The position numbers and the translations under genes are program-made. This document shows positions 10,623 to 20,860 of a stretch of DNA of 64,000 nt, in pieces. This DNA comes from Larix kaempferi (lineage: Eukaryota > Streptophyta > Pinopsida > Pinales > Pinaceae). Below the pieces are notes generated by a model. It was not told where the DNA came from, ran no database searches, and saw nothing but the letters and a program-made list of their open reading frames with translations. The stretch spans positions 14,505,001-14,569,000 of the forward strand of contig BSBM01000600.1 in assembly GCA_027924585.1 (NCBI GenBank). The letters run 5' to 3'. How positions within the stretch are numbered: position 1 is the first letter of the stretch; each line of letters opens with the position of its first letter.

Positions 10623-11206
10623 TATAGCATTCAATATATATAGTTCTTCTTCACCCCATTCCTTGTTTGACGTACAATCTACCAAGAGCGGACTTAAGGT
10701 GTGATCTCCTTAGCTCAACGCGAGTCTAGAACAAATAGAGACATAATACAAATCACTCTCCTAGATCTAATTAGGGATCAAGGAACTAGATGCTTTACCT
10801 TTCAGATCGCTAATCCTTTTCTCTTGAATGTTGCTCCAAGCTTGATGGTCTTCATATCCAAGCTGCAAAACCTGTAAAGACAACACGACAACAAAACAAG
10901 TAGTAAAATGCACCTATACAATAATAGATCTAAGTAAGCAGTTAAGTGGGCAAAATACACAAGATATCATCAACACAATGAAAAATTGGTGGAAAGCACT
11001 TATATTACTGTATTAAGAAGAGAAGTACATAGGATGAAGAGATTACAACCAATGACTCAACGTAGCAATCCTTCTCCAATCAAGCCAATGCCAAAGCCTC
11101 CCAAGGAAGTGTGAGTTTCTCAAATGAGTAGAGATCTCTCCTTAGCTAATTTCACCAGCATGTAGATTCCATAGACTTCCTCCCTTTAGTATGGAGGTGA
11201 GATTCA

Positions 11207-11214
11207 CTTATATA
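11207..11214 (-). promoter_or_regulatory. TATA box in element A 3' LTR
   Basis: TATATAAG on minus, inside the LTR. The same string occurs in the other LTR at 26253-26260, so the position is conserved. Confidence 0.6.
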
Positions 11215-11382
11215 GGACTAAGAGGATAGGGTAGGTTGAGATATGGTAGGAGATAGATAGGGGATCCTTTCCAAGGGCTAGGGAACCGAATGCCAGCTCC
11301 CCTATAGGTTAGGGATAGGGATACACCTCACCAAGCTTCGAGAAAGGGCTCGAAGATGTCTTTTTATCCATTTAACTGACCT

Positions 11383-11414
11383 CGTCGCAGGCTGTATGAG
11401 GACAACCTGCGACG
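11383..11414. promoter_or_regulatory. Perfect 9-bp hairpin in LTR
   Basis: CGTCGCAGG (11383-11391) and CCTGCGACG (11406-11414) form a perfect stem with a 14-nt loop. In the other LTR the stem is partly decayed (GTCGTAGG / CCTGCGATG). Related GTCGCA/TGCGAC palindromic words recur at 13691-13740 and 25351-25432. Confidence 0.5.
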
Positions 11415-11561
11415 TCGCATGCTGCATGAGGGAAACCTGTGACGACCTCACAAAACTATGTATGAGAAGGTCAGGACATCATCCAAGTCAATCACTCGAT
11501 CATATAGACTTCAGGGATGTTTACACTAGGTCTCATGAATGGTAAGATTTTAGGTGTAACA

Positions 11562-12855
11562 GAATGCCCCCAAAGCATGAAGTTGTTGAAACTAAACAGG
11601 TGAAATGCTTTGACAAAAAGAAATGGCAATGGACTTGTCGGACGAAGGACGCTGCTGCAGTACAACTGACTCTGAGCACACAGTCTCATATGACTCACAA
11701 CAGGCTGCCGACCAATACAATGCAGATCCATGGTAGTAATGACCAATGTAATCATGGCTACTAGACACAAGCGTAGATCCATGATGAGATGATAACACAG
11801 CCACGACCAATACAACAGTGGATCCATGTAATATGACTCAAAACAATCTCCATCGCAACCTAGGTAAAACATGACTCCCAAGGATCTTCAAGTTGAACCC
11901 GCAATGGTACGAATCTATCCATGCGATTACAAATGTCTTGACGTCGAACATGGTAGAAACCACTTGATTACCAGTCATTGATGTATACCGTTAACAAGCA
12001 TGAGGGAAACCACCATTAATGTCAATGATTCCCAAGGTATCACAGTACATATCACCAAGCGTGAATAAGTGAGTTGAAGTCGAACGCATGATGAAATATT
12101 TCAATCAAGAGTCAATGATGTAAACTCATGTTGAAAACGAGGTAACCTGCCATTGAGGCATGTAGGCCCAAGGTACTCGATTGGTTTCTAGATTCAGTCC
12201 TCGGATGATGTCTTGAAGTCGACAAGGATGAATCCGTCGAAGGAGGGCCATAATGAATCCCCCATGATCGACACGAAACACGACAAAGGATGTTTTGAAG
12301 TAGATCGGATGGTACAGTAGCATGCAAGACTGAATCATAGTAACTGACATGATGGAAGGTGTACTGACTACAGATAATGAATGGTGAAGACATCTCTTGA
12401 ACATGGGCATGGCATGACTTTGCAGTATTGACATGACGAGATAATGCTAACGACTAATGCAACTGATGGTTGAAGCATTCTTCGGATGACCCAAAGGAGC
12501 GATGAGACTCATGAAGTTAACAAGACTTCGAGACAAGTACTGAATGAAAATGCAGATGAGTGCCATGTTCAAGAGCGACTAAATACCGCACTCTGGTGAA
12601 AAAGTGTAACATAAGAGCTTTCCTTTTTCCCCATCATGACTGATGAGTGCCTCCTGTGTTTTTTACGAGCTTGATGAGGGTAACCAGATGCTCGGTATAG
12701 CTCATCTCATAGATGAGTCCAGTCCCAAATGTTTTCCGAACCTGGGAGAGGAGGGGTTCCTCCCATGGCAGGCCCTTCAATGTTGGGTTTAGCGAGTCCA
12801 TAGAAGGTAAACTCGGCGTCATTTCATATTTAGAGAGTCTGAAAAGGACAAAAGA
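11562..12855 (-). other. 3' noncoding region of element A
   Basis: Next to the LTR is a short purine-rich strand on minus (CTTTGGGGGCATTC, 11562-11575), the best polypurine-tract candidate. The rest has only short open frames that are not shared convincingly with the homologous part of B (26604-29110). I see no gene here. Confidence 0.55.
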
Positions 12856-13215
12856 AGACTCCAACGGTCCTTTTTCGTAAAGTTAGCCTCTCCGCTCAAA
12901 AAAGGGTAAAATAATGCGGGAGAGGACTCTTCTAGTCATGAGTGGCTGGAGTATTCCTTTTTCGTAACTATTGCCCCCTGGTTCGAAAAAGGGGTAAACT
13001 ATCACCAGGGAGACGACCGTTCAAATACTTTAACAAGCATGAACGCGACATGTTCGCTTGGCGATCTTTTCGTATTTCAAGAGCTTGAAAAGAGCTTAAA
13101 GATAGACTCCTGGGGGGTTCCTTTTCCGTAGGAGTTTAACGAGCCCGAAAAAGTGATAAATCATAACTCGGTGACTTATTCTCATAGTTTAATGAGCACG
13201 AGAAAGAAAAAAGAG
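12856..13215. repeat. Array of hairpin modules (CCTTTTTCG / CGAAAAAGG)
   Basis: Four to five successive modules each contain a pyrimidine arm and its complement. They lie near 12868 (CCTTTTTCG...AAAAAAGGG, nested with CCTCTCCGC/GCGGGAGAGG), 12954 (CCTTTTTCG...CGAAAAAGGGG, nested with CCCTGGT/ACCAGGG), 13066, 13120 and 13178. Module spacing is 60-100 bp. The array is present in element B at 29118-29480. Confidence 0.75.
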
Positions 13216-13446
13216 TAAGCTCGTCATGATTAAATCTAATGGATGAAAAATAACGACAAAATGTAAAGGGGTGTTCATACCTGAGATAACTGCTGCAATG
13301 TGAAAATGGTACAAATGGGACATTTAATATATCCTGCATGCTTGAAACTAGGTCAAAATAGTCAACCAAGCATAAAAATGATCCAAACGATAGCAAATAA
13401 ACAAAAAAGCATCTGATATTTGAAAAGGAATATTCCATTTTTTGTT

Positions 13447-13455
13447 TATAAATAG
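13447..13455 (+). promoter_or_regulatory. Candidate TATA box of antisense PMD gene (A)
   Basis: TTTATAAATAG on +, 466 bp upstream of the PMD start codon. It is identical in element B (29707-29715). It points away from the LTR promoter and toward the antisense gene. A splice-acceptor-like TTTGTAACAG lies just before the start codon (13888-13896), so a 5' UTR intron is possible. Confidence 0.5.
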
Positions 13456-13912
13456 CAAAAACGACCAAAAATAGTCACCATTGTTCATTTGCCAATTTGG
13501 GGAGGAGAAAAGTGCCATTTGGAGCCAAATTTCAACTGCCGATCGCCGGAGCTACGAGCAACCAATCCACGAGCCGTTCGGAGCAGGCAACCCTAAATCT
13601 CAACCAACATATTTTTAGCGGTTTACTTTTTCAATTCTTGTCAATTTTTAGGGTTTTTTGAGTTAGTTTGTGGGGGCTATTGTGCCCTCAGGTCGTCGCA
13701 GGTCTCCCTTACGGGAACTGCGATGATCCTGAGTCATCGCAAAGGCATAAGGTATGTCTTGTGACGATGTCGCACTGTACCCAAAGGTGGGGTGCAACAA
13801 CAAAAATGCCCATACACAACTCAAAATGTAGCTTGAAAGAAAAAGTTTTAAATGCTTGGGTGAGTTCTAATGGTATTCAAATGCCCTTTGTAACAGGTTT
13901 GTGGGTGCCAAG

Positions 13913-15035
13913 ATGGTCTTAGAGTGGCGTGAGCGGGAACACGAGTTGGATGATGTACAAGCGGCAAACGATCCACAATGTGTGGAAGCACTGAGGAATT
14001 GTGGGTTGTTAAAGTTCTTCTAGATCCAGGGCATGAGGGCCAAATCCCACTGTTAGAGCACATGCTTCGGAGTTGGGATGCTGCTCAACAGTATTTATGA
14101 TCGGAGAGCATATTCTGACCATAGATGTCGAGGACATCTACTTCCTGACTGGATTGTCCTAGAGAGGGGACAATGTGGCACTCACTGGATCACGGGGGAG
14201 TGATCGGACCGTGGATGACCTGATCGTGCAATACTGTACTCCTCATGCCCGTGCCTCTAGTGGGAAGATTCCCATCAAAGAGGTACAAGATCGTCCGCTG
14301 CGTGCTGTATTGTTCACCATAGTGAGGGTAGTGGGGAGCCAAGCGGCTCATTTGGCTACGAGGTCCCAAATGCTATATGCGGAGGACTGCATGTCTCCGA
14401 AGATCTTCAACTGGTGTGAGGGACTCCTCACCTACCTACGAGCTAAGGTGACCAAGTGTCGGTGTGGGGAGATCAAGCAGTTTAGATATGGATCGATTGT
14501 GATCTCATTTCTATTGGAGCGGGTTTTCCTTCTACACCGGCAGGTGACCCTGGATGACAGGGATGCTAGAGATCCACACATGTCGCGGTGGACAGAGGTG
14601 ATGGCCCGCCATGGTGGTGGGGGTCCTATCATCGGTTTTGGTCCTAGATTCTTCACCTAGCTGGAAGGCCAGCTACTGATGATTGAGGATTATCCGTACA
14701 GCGGTACGGACTACAGGGAAGACCAAGACTTGGTGCTACCTGAGGGAACAGTGTGGGGAGACATCGGTAAGAACAATGACCCTTATCTTTTTACTTTTGT
14801 GTTATATATGATTTTTTTTGATATAGTGCTGATGAGTTACCAACATGTGTGTGCAGATGTGGGCCCCGTGCGACTAGTAGGGGTCTCTGTTCTTGCGACG
14901 AGAGGAGAGGGAGAAGCCGTAGGCCCAGCCATGCATGCAGCCATTGTAGAGATGGAGGACGTGTATGAGAACCTGACCAAGTTGACTTTAGACGTCCCAG
15001 AGACAGTAGTAGATGAGTTACTGTGGCCTATGTAG
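13913..15035 (+). pseudogene. Antisense plant mobile domain (PMD) gene in element A, decayed
   Basis: Encoded on +, opposite to gag-pol, between the second RNase H and the 3' LTR. It starts at ATG 13913 (MVLEWREREHELDD). The conserved PMD strings are visible: GLLKFF, LLEHMLRSWD, a GEHILTIDVEDIYFLTGL segment, SRGSDRTVDDLI, GGPIIGFGP and the terminal DELLWPM. A 90-nt intron (14767-14856) joins GDI to DVGPVR in frame. Lesions include a TAG at 14021, single-base deletions near 14041 and 14096, stops near 14160, and TAG at 14658. PMD proteins are relatives of the plant MAIN/MAIL1 family, some of them embedded in transposable elements. Antisense extra ORFs with this domain have been reported for Tat-lineage elements. 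The function in the element is unknown. Confidence 0.8.
14767..14856 (+). other. Intron in antisense PMD gene (A)
   Basis: Donor ACATCG|GTAAGA and acceptor TGTGTGCAG|ATG, with a T-rich body, 90 nt. Removing it joins ...GGA GAC ATC G + AT GTG GGC CCC in frame. The equivalent intron in element B is 31019-31107 (89 nt). GT-AG ends exist only on the + strand, which supports the antisense direction of the gene. Confidence 0.75.
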
Positions 15036-15435
15036 AGATATGCGGTCGGTGCATCCTTGCGGTTCAAGTGTTGCACCGCAAGGTGGCGAGAGCAGTTGAC
15101 TGCTTCCATGGACAGCAGGTGAGAGCTTCCAGACCTAGGGGTGCACAGGCGAGGCGTTAGGCCTTTTATGTTGTTATTACTCATGTACTAAGAGCTTAGA
15201 GGCCTCATATTTTGTATCGCTGAAAGCTATCAGGATTCAGATTTTGTATAGACTTACTGAAAGCCATCATGCTTCAGATTTTGTACTAGCACTACTTTTT
15301 TATTTATATATATACAGACACTTCTAGCGGTTTATACATTATGTGTTTTTAAATGGATGAATGATGTGATCTTGTTTACATATTTGCTTTTATACAATGA
15401 ATGATCTACATGTTATGAATGCTTTTATAAATGTA
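15036..15435. other. 3' end region of PMD gene / pol 3' flank (A)
   Basis: Noncoding sequence between the convergent PMD and RNase H frames. It has a twice-repeated phrase (CTGAAAGC.ATCA.G.TTCAGATTTTGTA) at 15221-15290 and a short TATATATA. The same layout occurs in B at 31287-31689. Confidence 0.5.
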
Positions 15436-15839
15436 TTATGTGTGTGTGTTGTACCAATCCAAGATGAAGTTGGCCATCGAGTCAGCAACTGTGTTCAAAT
15501 CTCGTGGAATGTGCAGGACTCAAAAGACCTTTCCAGGAGACGGACTCGTCTAAAGAGACTAAGTAGGGTGGGATCACGGATAGCGTAGACCCGGTTAAGA
15601 TGGGAAACATCTAATTGCGAATCTAGATGGATGACAATGTGGTTCATACCCAAGGAAAGAGCATCGGTTAAGGCTCCAATTACCGCCTGATACTCTGCGG
15701 CATTGTTGTTCGCGAATCCAAGGCAATTTCCTCCTGAGCTGATGAGCTCGCCTATCGGGGAATACAATACCCAGGCTGCCGAAGCAAGGTTACGGGTATG
15801 CTGGCTGGCGCCGTCCCCGAATCCATAGCAAGTTTCCAT
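15436..15839 (-). pseudogene. Second RNase H (aRNH-type) of element A, frameshifted
   Basis: From ATG 15839 (METCYGFGDGAS) the frame shows catalytic residues in RNase H order: D in GFGDGAS, E in NNAAEYQAV, D in HLDSQL. This frame stops after FHEI at 15495. The last conserved block, HIPRDLNTVADSMAN with the fourth Asp, continues in another register to a TAA at 15436. The same frameshift is present in element B. It lies downstream of integrase and is separate from the Ty3-type RNase H that follows RT. Tat-lineage elements are known to carry an additional RNase H acquired independently. Placement after integrase is the point to check. Confidence 0.75.
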
Positions 15840-15972
15840 CTGCACATGCAGACAGAACATGGTATAAGAAGCAGAAAACAAGATCTAGACACATTAGAAA
15901 TAAACACGTCACACCACACAAAAAACACACATGCCATGTACAGTATATACAAAAATTCTATGCATGAAAGGT

Positions 15973-17279
15973 TCAGGCATAGTACCTCTTCAGGTAAAGC
16001 CCATTGCGGGGTTCACCCAAAGATATTCCGTCATAGTCCTCGAGCTCGTAAGCTCCCTTTTCCAAAACACGTTTAACGATGTAAGGTTCGTGCCACGTGG
16101 ACTCAAACTTTCCTGCCCCTAGCTTGTCATGTTTCTGGTCGTATGTAAGGACCAGGTCACCCTCGTTAAAGATACGAGGTTCTACTAACTTGTCGTACTA
16201 TGCTTCGATGCGTTTCTTGTGCGCCTCGTTGGAAAGAGCGACATCTCAGCGAGACTCGTCAAGTTTCGCTAGGTAAAGGAATCGTTCTTCCTCGGCAGTA
16301 GTGTTAGGAAGAAGTTCAACGGCGAGTTTGAGGGATGGAATCTCGCACTCTATAGAAAGGACCGCTTTCAATCCATAAACTAGTTGGAAGGGAGTAAATC
16401 CAGTGGCAATTTTTACGGAAGTTCGGTAGGCCCATAATGCTGAAAATAGCATATTATGCAGTTGGACTTATGCGTACCCACCATACGCTGGACCATAGTT
16501 TTCAAGACCTTGTTGATGGCCTCGACCTGTTCGTTGGACTAAGGGTAGTAGGGTGTTAAGTTTTCATGGTGAAAACCCAATCTATCGCTCAATTCATCAA
16601 CCATGTGGTTCTGAAAGTGAGAACCATGGTCGGTAACTATCGCCTGAGGAACTCCAAACCGCGCTATAACATGATTGAACATGAAGAGTGCGACGGATTT
16701 GCCGTCGTTCATGTATGTAGGAATTGCCTCGGCCCACTTTGTAAAGTAGTCCACAGCTACGATGATGTAACTATGACCCCCCGACCGAGGTAGGCTTACA
16801 ATGCATGAAGTCAATGCCCCATAGCGAAGGGGCCAACGATAATAACTGGGTGTAACGGGGCGAGATGGGTGCGCTTCTTCGTATGGAAGTGTTGACATGG
16901 AGGACATCCTTTTACGACCTCGATACAATCTTTAAAGATAGACGACCAATAATATCCTGCGCACAAAATCTTTTGGGCTATAGCCATCCCAGAGAGATGA
17001 CCGCCACAAGCCCCAGCGTGACAGTCATTTAGGACGTGTTCAGCCTCATCATGAGTGAGACAACGTTAAAGAATAGAATCGATGCCACGATGATACAAGG
17101 TATCACTAATAATCAGATAATACTTTGCATGGTAGAGTAGAGTATTTGACGACGGTCGTCGCAAGAGAGGTGAGGGATGAAACATTGGGTCTGAAGATAC
17201 AACGTAATATCTCCATACCATGGATCAGATGTACTGATGAGAAACAATGACTCATCCGGAAAAGAGTCATTGGGCTCAT
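15973..17279 (-). pseudogene. pol: Integrase of element A, multiply broken
   Basis: After an H2C2-type N-terminal part (17280 to about 16900; much degraded, clearer in B) the core is visible. The first Asp is in VDYFTKWAEA, the second in VTDHGSHF, and the Glu in QVEAINK, separated as expected for a DDE integrase. The C-terminal segment includes LWAYRTS, FQLVYG and, near the end, YDKLVEPRIFNEGDLVL and NGLYLKRYYA before TGA at 15973. Breaks include stops near 16541 and 16245 and a frameshift between 16930 and 17110. It would insert the cDNA into the genome if intact. Confidence 0.82.
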
Positions 17280-17899
17280 TGATCTGGATTTATGTGGGAA
17301 CGAAACAAAAGATAGCATATACAGAATCATATACAGAGATATATTGCAAATAATACAGTGATACAGTAAACACATATTCTATTAAATAGCGGAAATAGAA
17401 CAGACTGTAAAATACAATAGCTAGAATGGTGGTAGCTATCTCTGAGAAGAGATGTGGCCGCTATGCTCATTCGTGCCAAGATTAATACAAAGAGAGGCCG
17501 AAAGGGCCTATTTATCATATGCACGAGGGAAAGAATCCCAAACATCCAAAAACCTAACCCTAGAAGATGAACCGTCATAAAGTTTGCGGCCCCAAGGTGG
17601 TTAGTTGAACAGTCAACTTCCCGGGGTCATAACTTTTGCATACGATCTCCGTTTAGGGCGCTCGGTAGCCCGTTGGAAAGGTCTAACCGAGATTTACAAC
17701 TTTCGAATGGGCCTAAATGCATGCCGTTGGCAACCATTTGGTCCCCCAAATCGCCAAAAAATGTCGTTTAGGGCCTCAAAATGGCTCCGGAAGTTCAGGA
17801 CCCGAAAAATTGCTAAAAATAGTAATTTACCAAAATTGCCAGAAGACTGTTTTGAGACAGTTGGAAGAGGTGGGCCGCCACCGATATCCACCTAGATCA
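17280..17899 (-). mobile_element. Solo LTR inserted in element A
   Basis: TGATCT...AGATCA ends (6-bp inverted), 620 bp, flanked by 5-bp direct repeats CTCAT (17275-17279 and 17900-17904). Element B lacks it: there the flanking coding sequence runs straight through near 33531. A TATA-like GATAAATAGG on minus (17507-17516) suggests minus orientation. No internal region or partner LTR was found in the window, so it is a solo LTR of an unrelated family. Confidence 0.9.
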
Positions 17900-17904
17900 C
17901 TCAT

Positions 17905-19121
17905 ATTCTACATCAGGACGGGGAAGGTCGCAAATGAGCTCAGCAAACACCAAAGACTTTTTAGACTTGGCTTTCTCGAAAAGAAGATCGAATTCTTGCA
18001 ATATCACGATCTAGCGTGAATACTTGCCCCCAAGCACCTGACGTGTCAGGACGTGGTACATGAGGTTCGAGTCTGCAATGATAGTGGTGGTGCGGAGCAA
18101 GATATAGTGTCAGAATGTTTGGACGGAGATAACCGCCGCGAGAGCGAGCTTCTTAACATGAGAATATCTAGTTTCAGCGTCAACGAGACCCTTACTTGCA
18201 TAGTATATCATGCGCTCCTGGTCATTCTGGTCCTCCTGCACCAAAACCATGGCGATAGTGGTGGCAGAAGCAACGAGATATAAAATATAATCTCGGTAGT
18301 AATTTGGCAGTTGGAGCACAGGGGCGTGGGTAATAACATGTTTGAGACTGTCGAAGGATTTTTGGGTTTGATCATCCCAAATGAACGGGACGTATTTCTT
18401 GAGGAGTCTCATGTAACCCTGTGTCTTTTGCACGAAGTTACAGACGAAACGTCGTAAATAAGTCGCCTTCCCTTGCAGACTTTGAAGTTCGTCACATCAG
18501 TTGGAAGTGGGAGAGCCACAATGGCTTCCACCTTCAAGGGATCAATGCGGATCCCATCTTTCGAGACAATGAACCCTAAGAGGCGTCCAGACTCGACACA
18601 AAAGATACACTTATGAGGATTTAGATGGATATTGTACCTTCTGCATCTGAGGAAAACAACCGTCAGATGATCCATGTGGAACTCATGCTGCTTCGACTGG
18701 GCAGGGAGATCTTCCAAGTAAGGTTCCACAAAGTCCTTCACATCATGGAAGGCATACGACATGGCCCGTTGGAACGTGGCGCCAACATTTTTGAGGCCGA
18801 AAGGAAGTTTGCGGTATGCAAACGTTCCCCAACGACAGATGAAAGCTGTCTTATGTTGGTCGACGGGGTGGATCTCAATCTGGTTGTAACCGGAAAATCC
18901 ATCCATAAACGAAAAGATGACACTTCCAGCACAATTGTCGATGATATGGTCAATAAACGGAGTTGGGTAGTTGTCCTTCAGACAAGCATTATTAAGGTCC
19001 TGATAATTGACACAGACACGAATGGTACCCTGCTTTTTGTTCACAAGGACGACGTTTGAGACCCATTCTGTCAATGGGACAGGGTATATAAAGCCATCCT
19101 TTAAGAGTTTTTCAATCTCTT
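17905..19121 (-). pseudogene. pol: RT and RNase H of element A
   Basis: The RT palm is readable from WVSNVVLVNKKQGTIRVCVNYQDLN through YPTPFIDHII, the IFSFMDGFSGYNQI motif and LPFGLKNVGATFQRAM to the active site. That site reads YLEDL here (18715-18730 region) instead of YLDDL, which B retains. A single-base deletion near 18500 (TTCGTC against TTCTGTC in B) shifts the frame after LPTDVT. The RNase H part follows (VLVQEDQ, IYYASKGLVDAETRYSH, IIADSNPMYHVLTR), with stops near 18110 and beyond. It would make cDNA and remove the RNA template strand. Both the E-for-D change and the frameshifts argue against activity. Confidence 0.85.
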
Positions 19122-20860
19122 ACTTGATCGCCGCAGTCTTCCGAGGGTGTACCGGTCGCAACTTTTGGCACACGGGTTTGACATCGGGATAGGTTTTTAT
19201 TTCATGTGAAACAATAGCGGGGTCTATCCCAGGCATCTCCTTGTAGGTCCAAGCGAATACGTCTCGAAATCGCTTGAATAAGGCTGTGCCAATAGAGATT
19301 TCTTCAGGAGAACACTTCTGGCCTATGCGAATGTATTCCACTACACCAGGTTTAACCGAAATGTCTACCGGGGTAGTAGGCTCAATGTTGGCCAAGTTCC
19401 CCTTAGTGTCCGTATGACATGTAAGTATCGGGGAGTGGGGGAAAGGGTAGACATCCGGTGAAAAACTGGTGTCAATGCTGCTCTCCATACGATCAGAAGG
19501 AGGAAGGAAAGATGACCTATGGTGGAGGTCATCCCACGGACCGTCATCTACATTCATAACTTCCATAATGGACTCGTCTGAATGAAAAGTATGAAGTAGG
19601 AGGTCGGGTAGAGATGATGTCTGTCGTGGAGAATAGGATGTGGAGGCCACAGCTCGGTGGTCCTCGGGTGCTGACTGGATAGCCTCGTAAATGCATTCAA
19701 CAGGTGAAAGAGGCATCATGTGTCCAATCAGGTGTGTGGTGGCTTCATCAGGTACAAGCCAGGTATCAGTGGAGTGGGGACGAGATGGAATCTCTGTGGA
19801 GATCATGTTCACCATGGCAACATGATTAGGGGGATCCGATGTTGGAAAAATGCCCATAAGAGATGAATATTTTATAAGGCCAACCCCTACACTCTCATAC
19901 TGTTGTGATGATTGTCCAACCAACGAGACATTATCACCAGGATGAGAAGTGGTGTCCGGTGCGCAAAAATCTAGTTGGTCAACAGTGACAATTCGTCCTT
20001 GATGGGGGAATTGCACTATGCGGAAGACAGATGAGATAACCACAGTCATGGCATAAAACCAATTGCGACCAAGCAAGAGATTATAATCTAACGGGGTTGT
20101 GACCACTTTCAAGTTAATGGTTGTGGTCTTACCCCCCAACTCAACTGCAAGAGCTTGTAAGAGGCCATGAGGTTGAAAGCCACATCCGTCGAATGCTTTC
20201 AGTGTGGTAGGAGAACGGTTCAGATCGGAGAGCCAATGGCTCTCCAACAGGCGGTTGACATGACTGAGGTAGAGGCTTCCTGGTCCAAAATGGTGCGATG
20301 GACAATTTTCCCAGCAACGTTCGAAACAACTTGGAATGCGAGTTGATGGGAAAGCCTCGGCTCGAAATATTCAAGTCTAAACATGATGGTATTCGAAGAA
20401 TCTGGGTCAACTGCACCGATAGCAGCAAGGAGAGTTTTGCTTTGATTGGGACGATTCTGCAAAACCTCCAGCGTCGACATGGCGCAAGGAGCTTGTGCCA
20501 GGTCCTCTACGATATTGTAATTCTGCGCTGCCCGATCATTGGGATTGAAAACAGCTTTTCGAATCGTGCTCTCGGGCAGCCACAATATCGATTCTAAGGA
20601 AGGCTTCTCAATGGTGAGAGAAGTTGGTGGTACAGTGACATCAGGTAAGGAAGTGGAAGCTTTTTCAGTATTACTTCCAACAGGTTCCTTCGAAGGGACC
20701 GAGTCGTATGATCGAGAGCGAGTATTCAGATTGATCGTCTCATTACGCACCATGAGAACATGCGCGGTAGAAGATGGTTCTCCTTGGGAAGGAGAGGGTT
20801 GAGCAGTCATCTGCTGATTTTGAGCAGGGAAGGGATCGTTGAGGACTGCGGGTGTTGGTT
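19122..20860 (-). pseudogene. pol: Protease and linker of element A
   Basis: The frame is separated from RT by a single TAA near 19122 (B has GCC there) and broken again near 20225. The retropepsin region has the active-site string DQEAST where element 1 has DEGAST, so the conserved Gly is Glu. The distal strand LDYNLLLGRNW is intact. The linker to RT (about 190 residues) is Ser/Pro/Asp-rich, and unlike element 1 it has no zinc knuckles. It ends with FKRFRDVFAW and EMPGIDPAI, the RT entry segment. Confidence 0.8.

Larger units (their letters stand above)
10664..11561 (-). repeat. 3' LTR of element A
   Basis: It matches 25710-26603 along its length. By eye the first 260 bp differ at roughly 16 positions (about 94% identity). 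The LTR (minus) starts TGTTACACC and ends CGTCAAACA. It contains a minus-strand TATA box (11207-11214) and a GC-rich hairpin (11383-11414). Confidence 0.93.

Noticed and set aside
18625-19059. + strand ORF of 144 codons opposite RT of A, with a counterpart at 37778-38224 opposite RT of B
   Set aside because: It is conserved only because RT is conserved on the other strand. No known domain and no start context.
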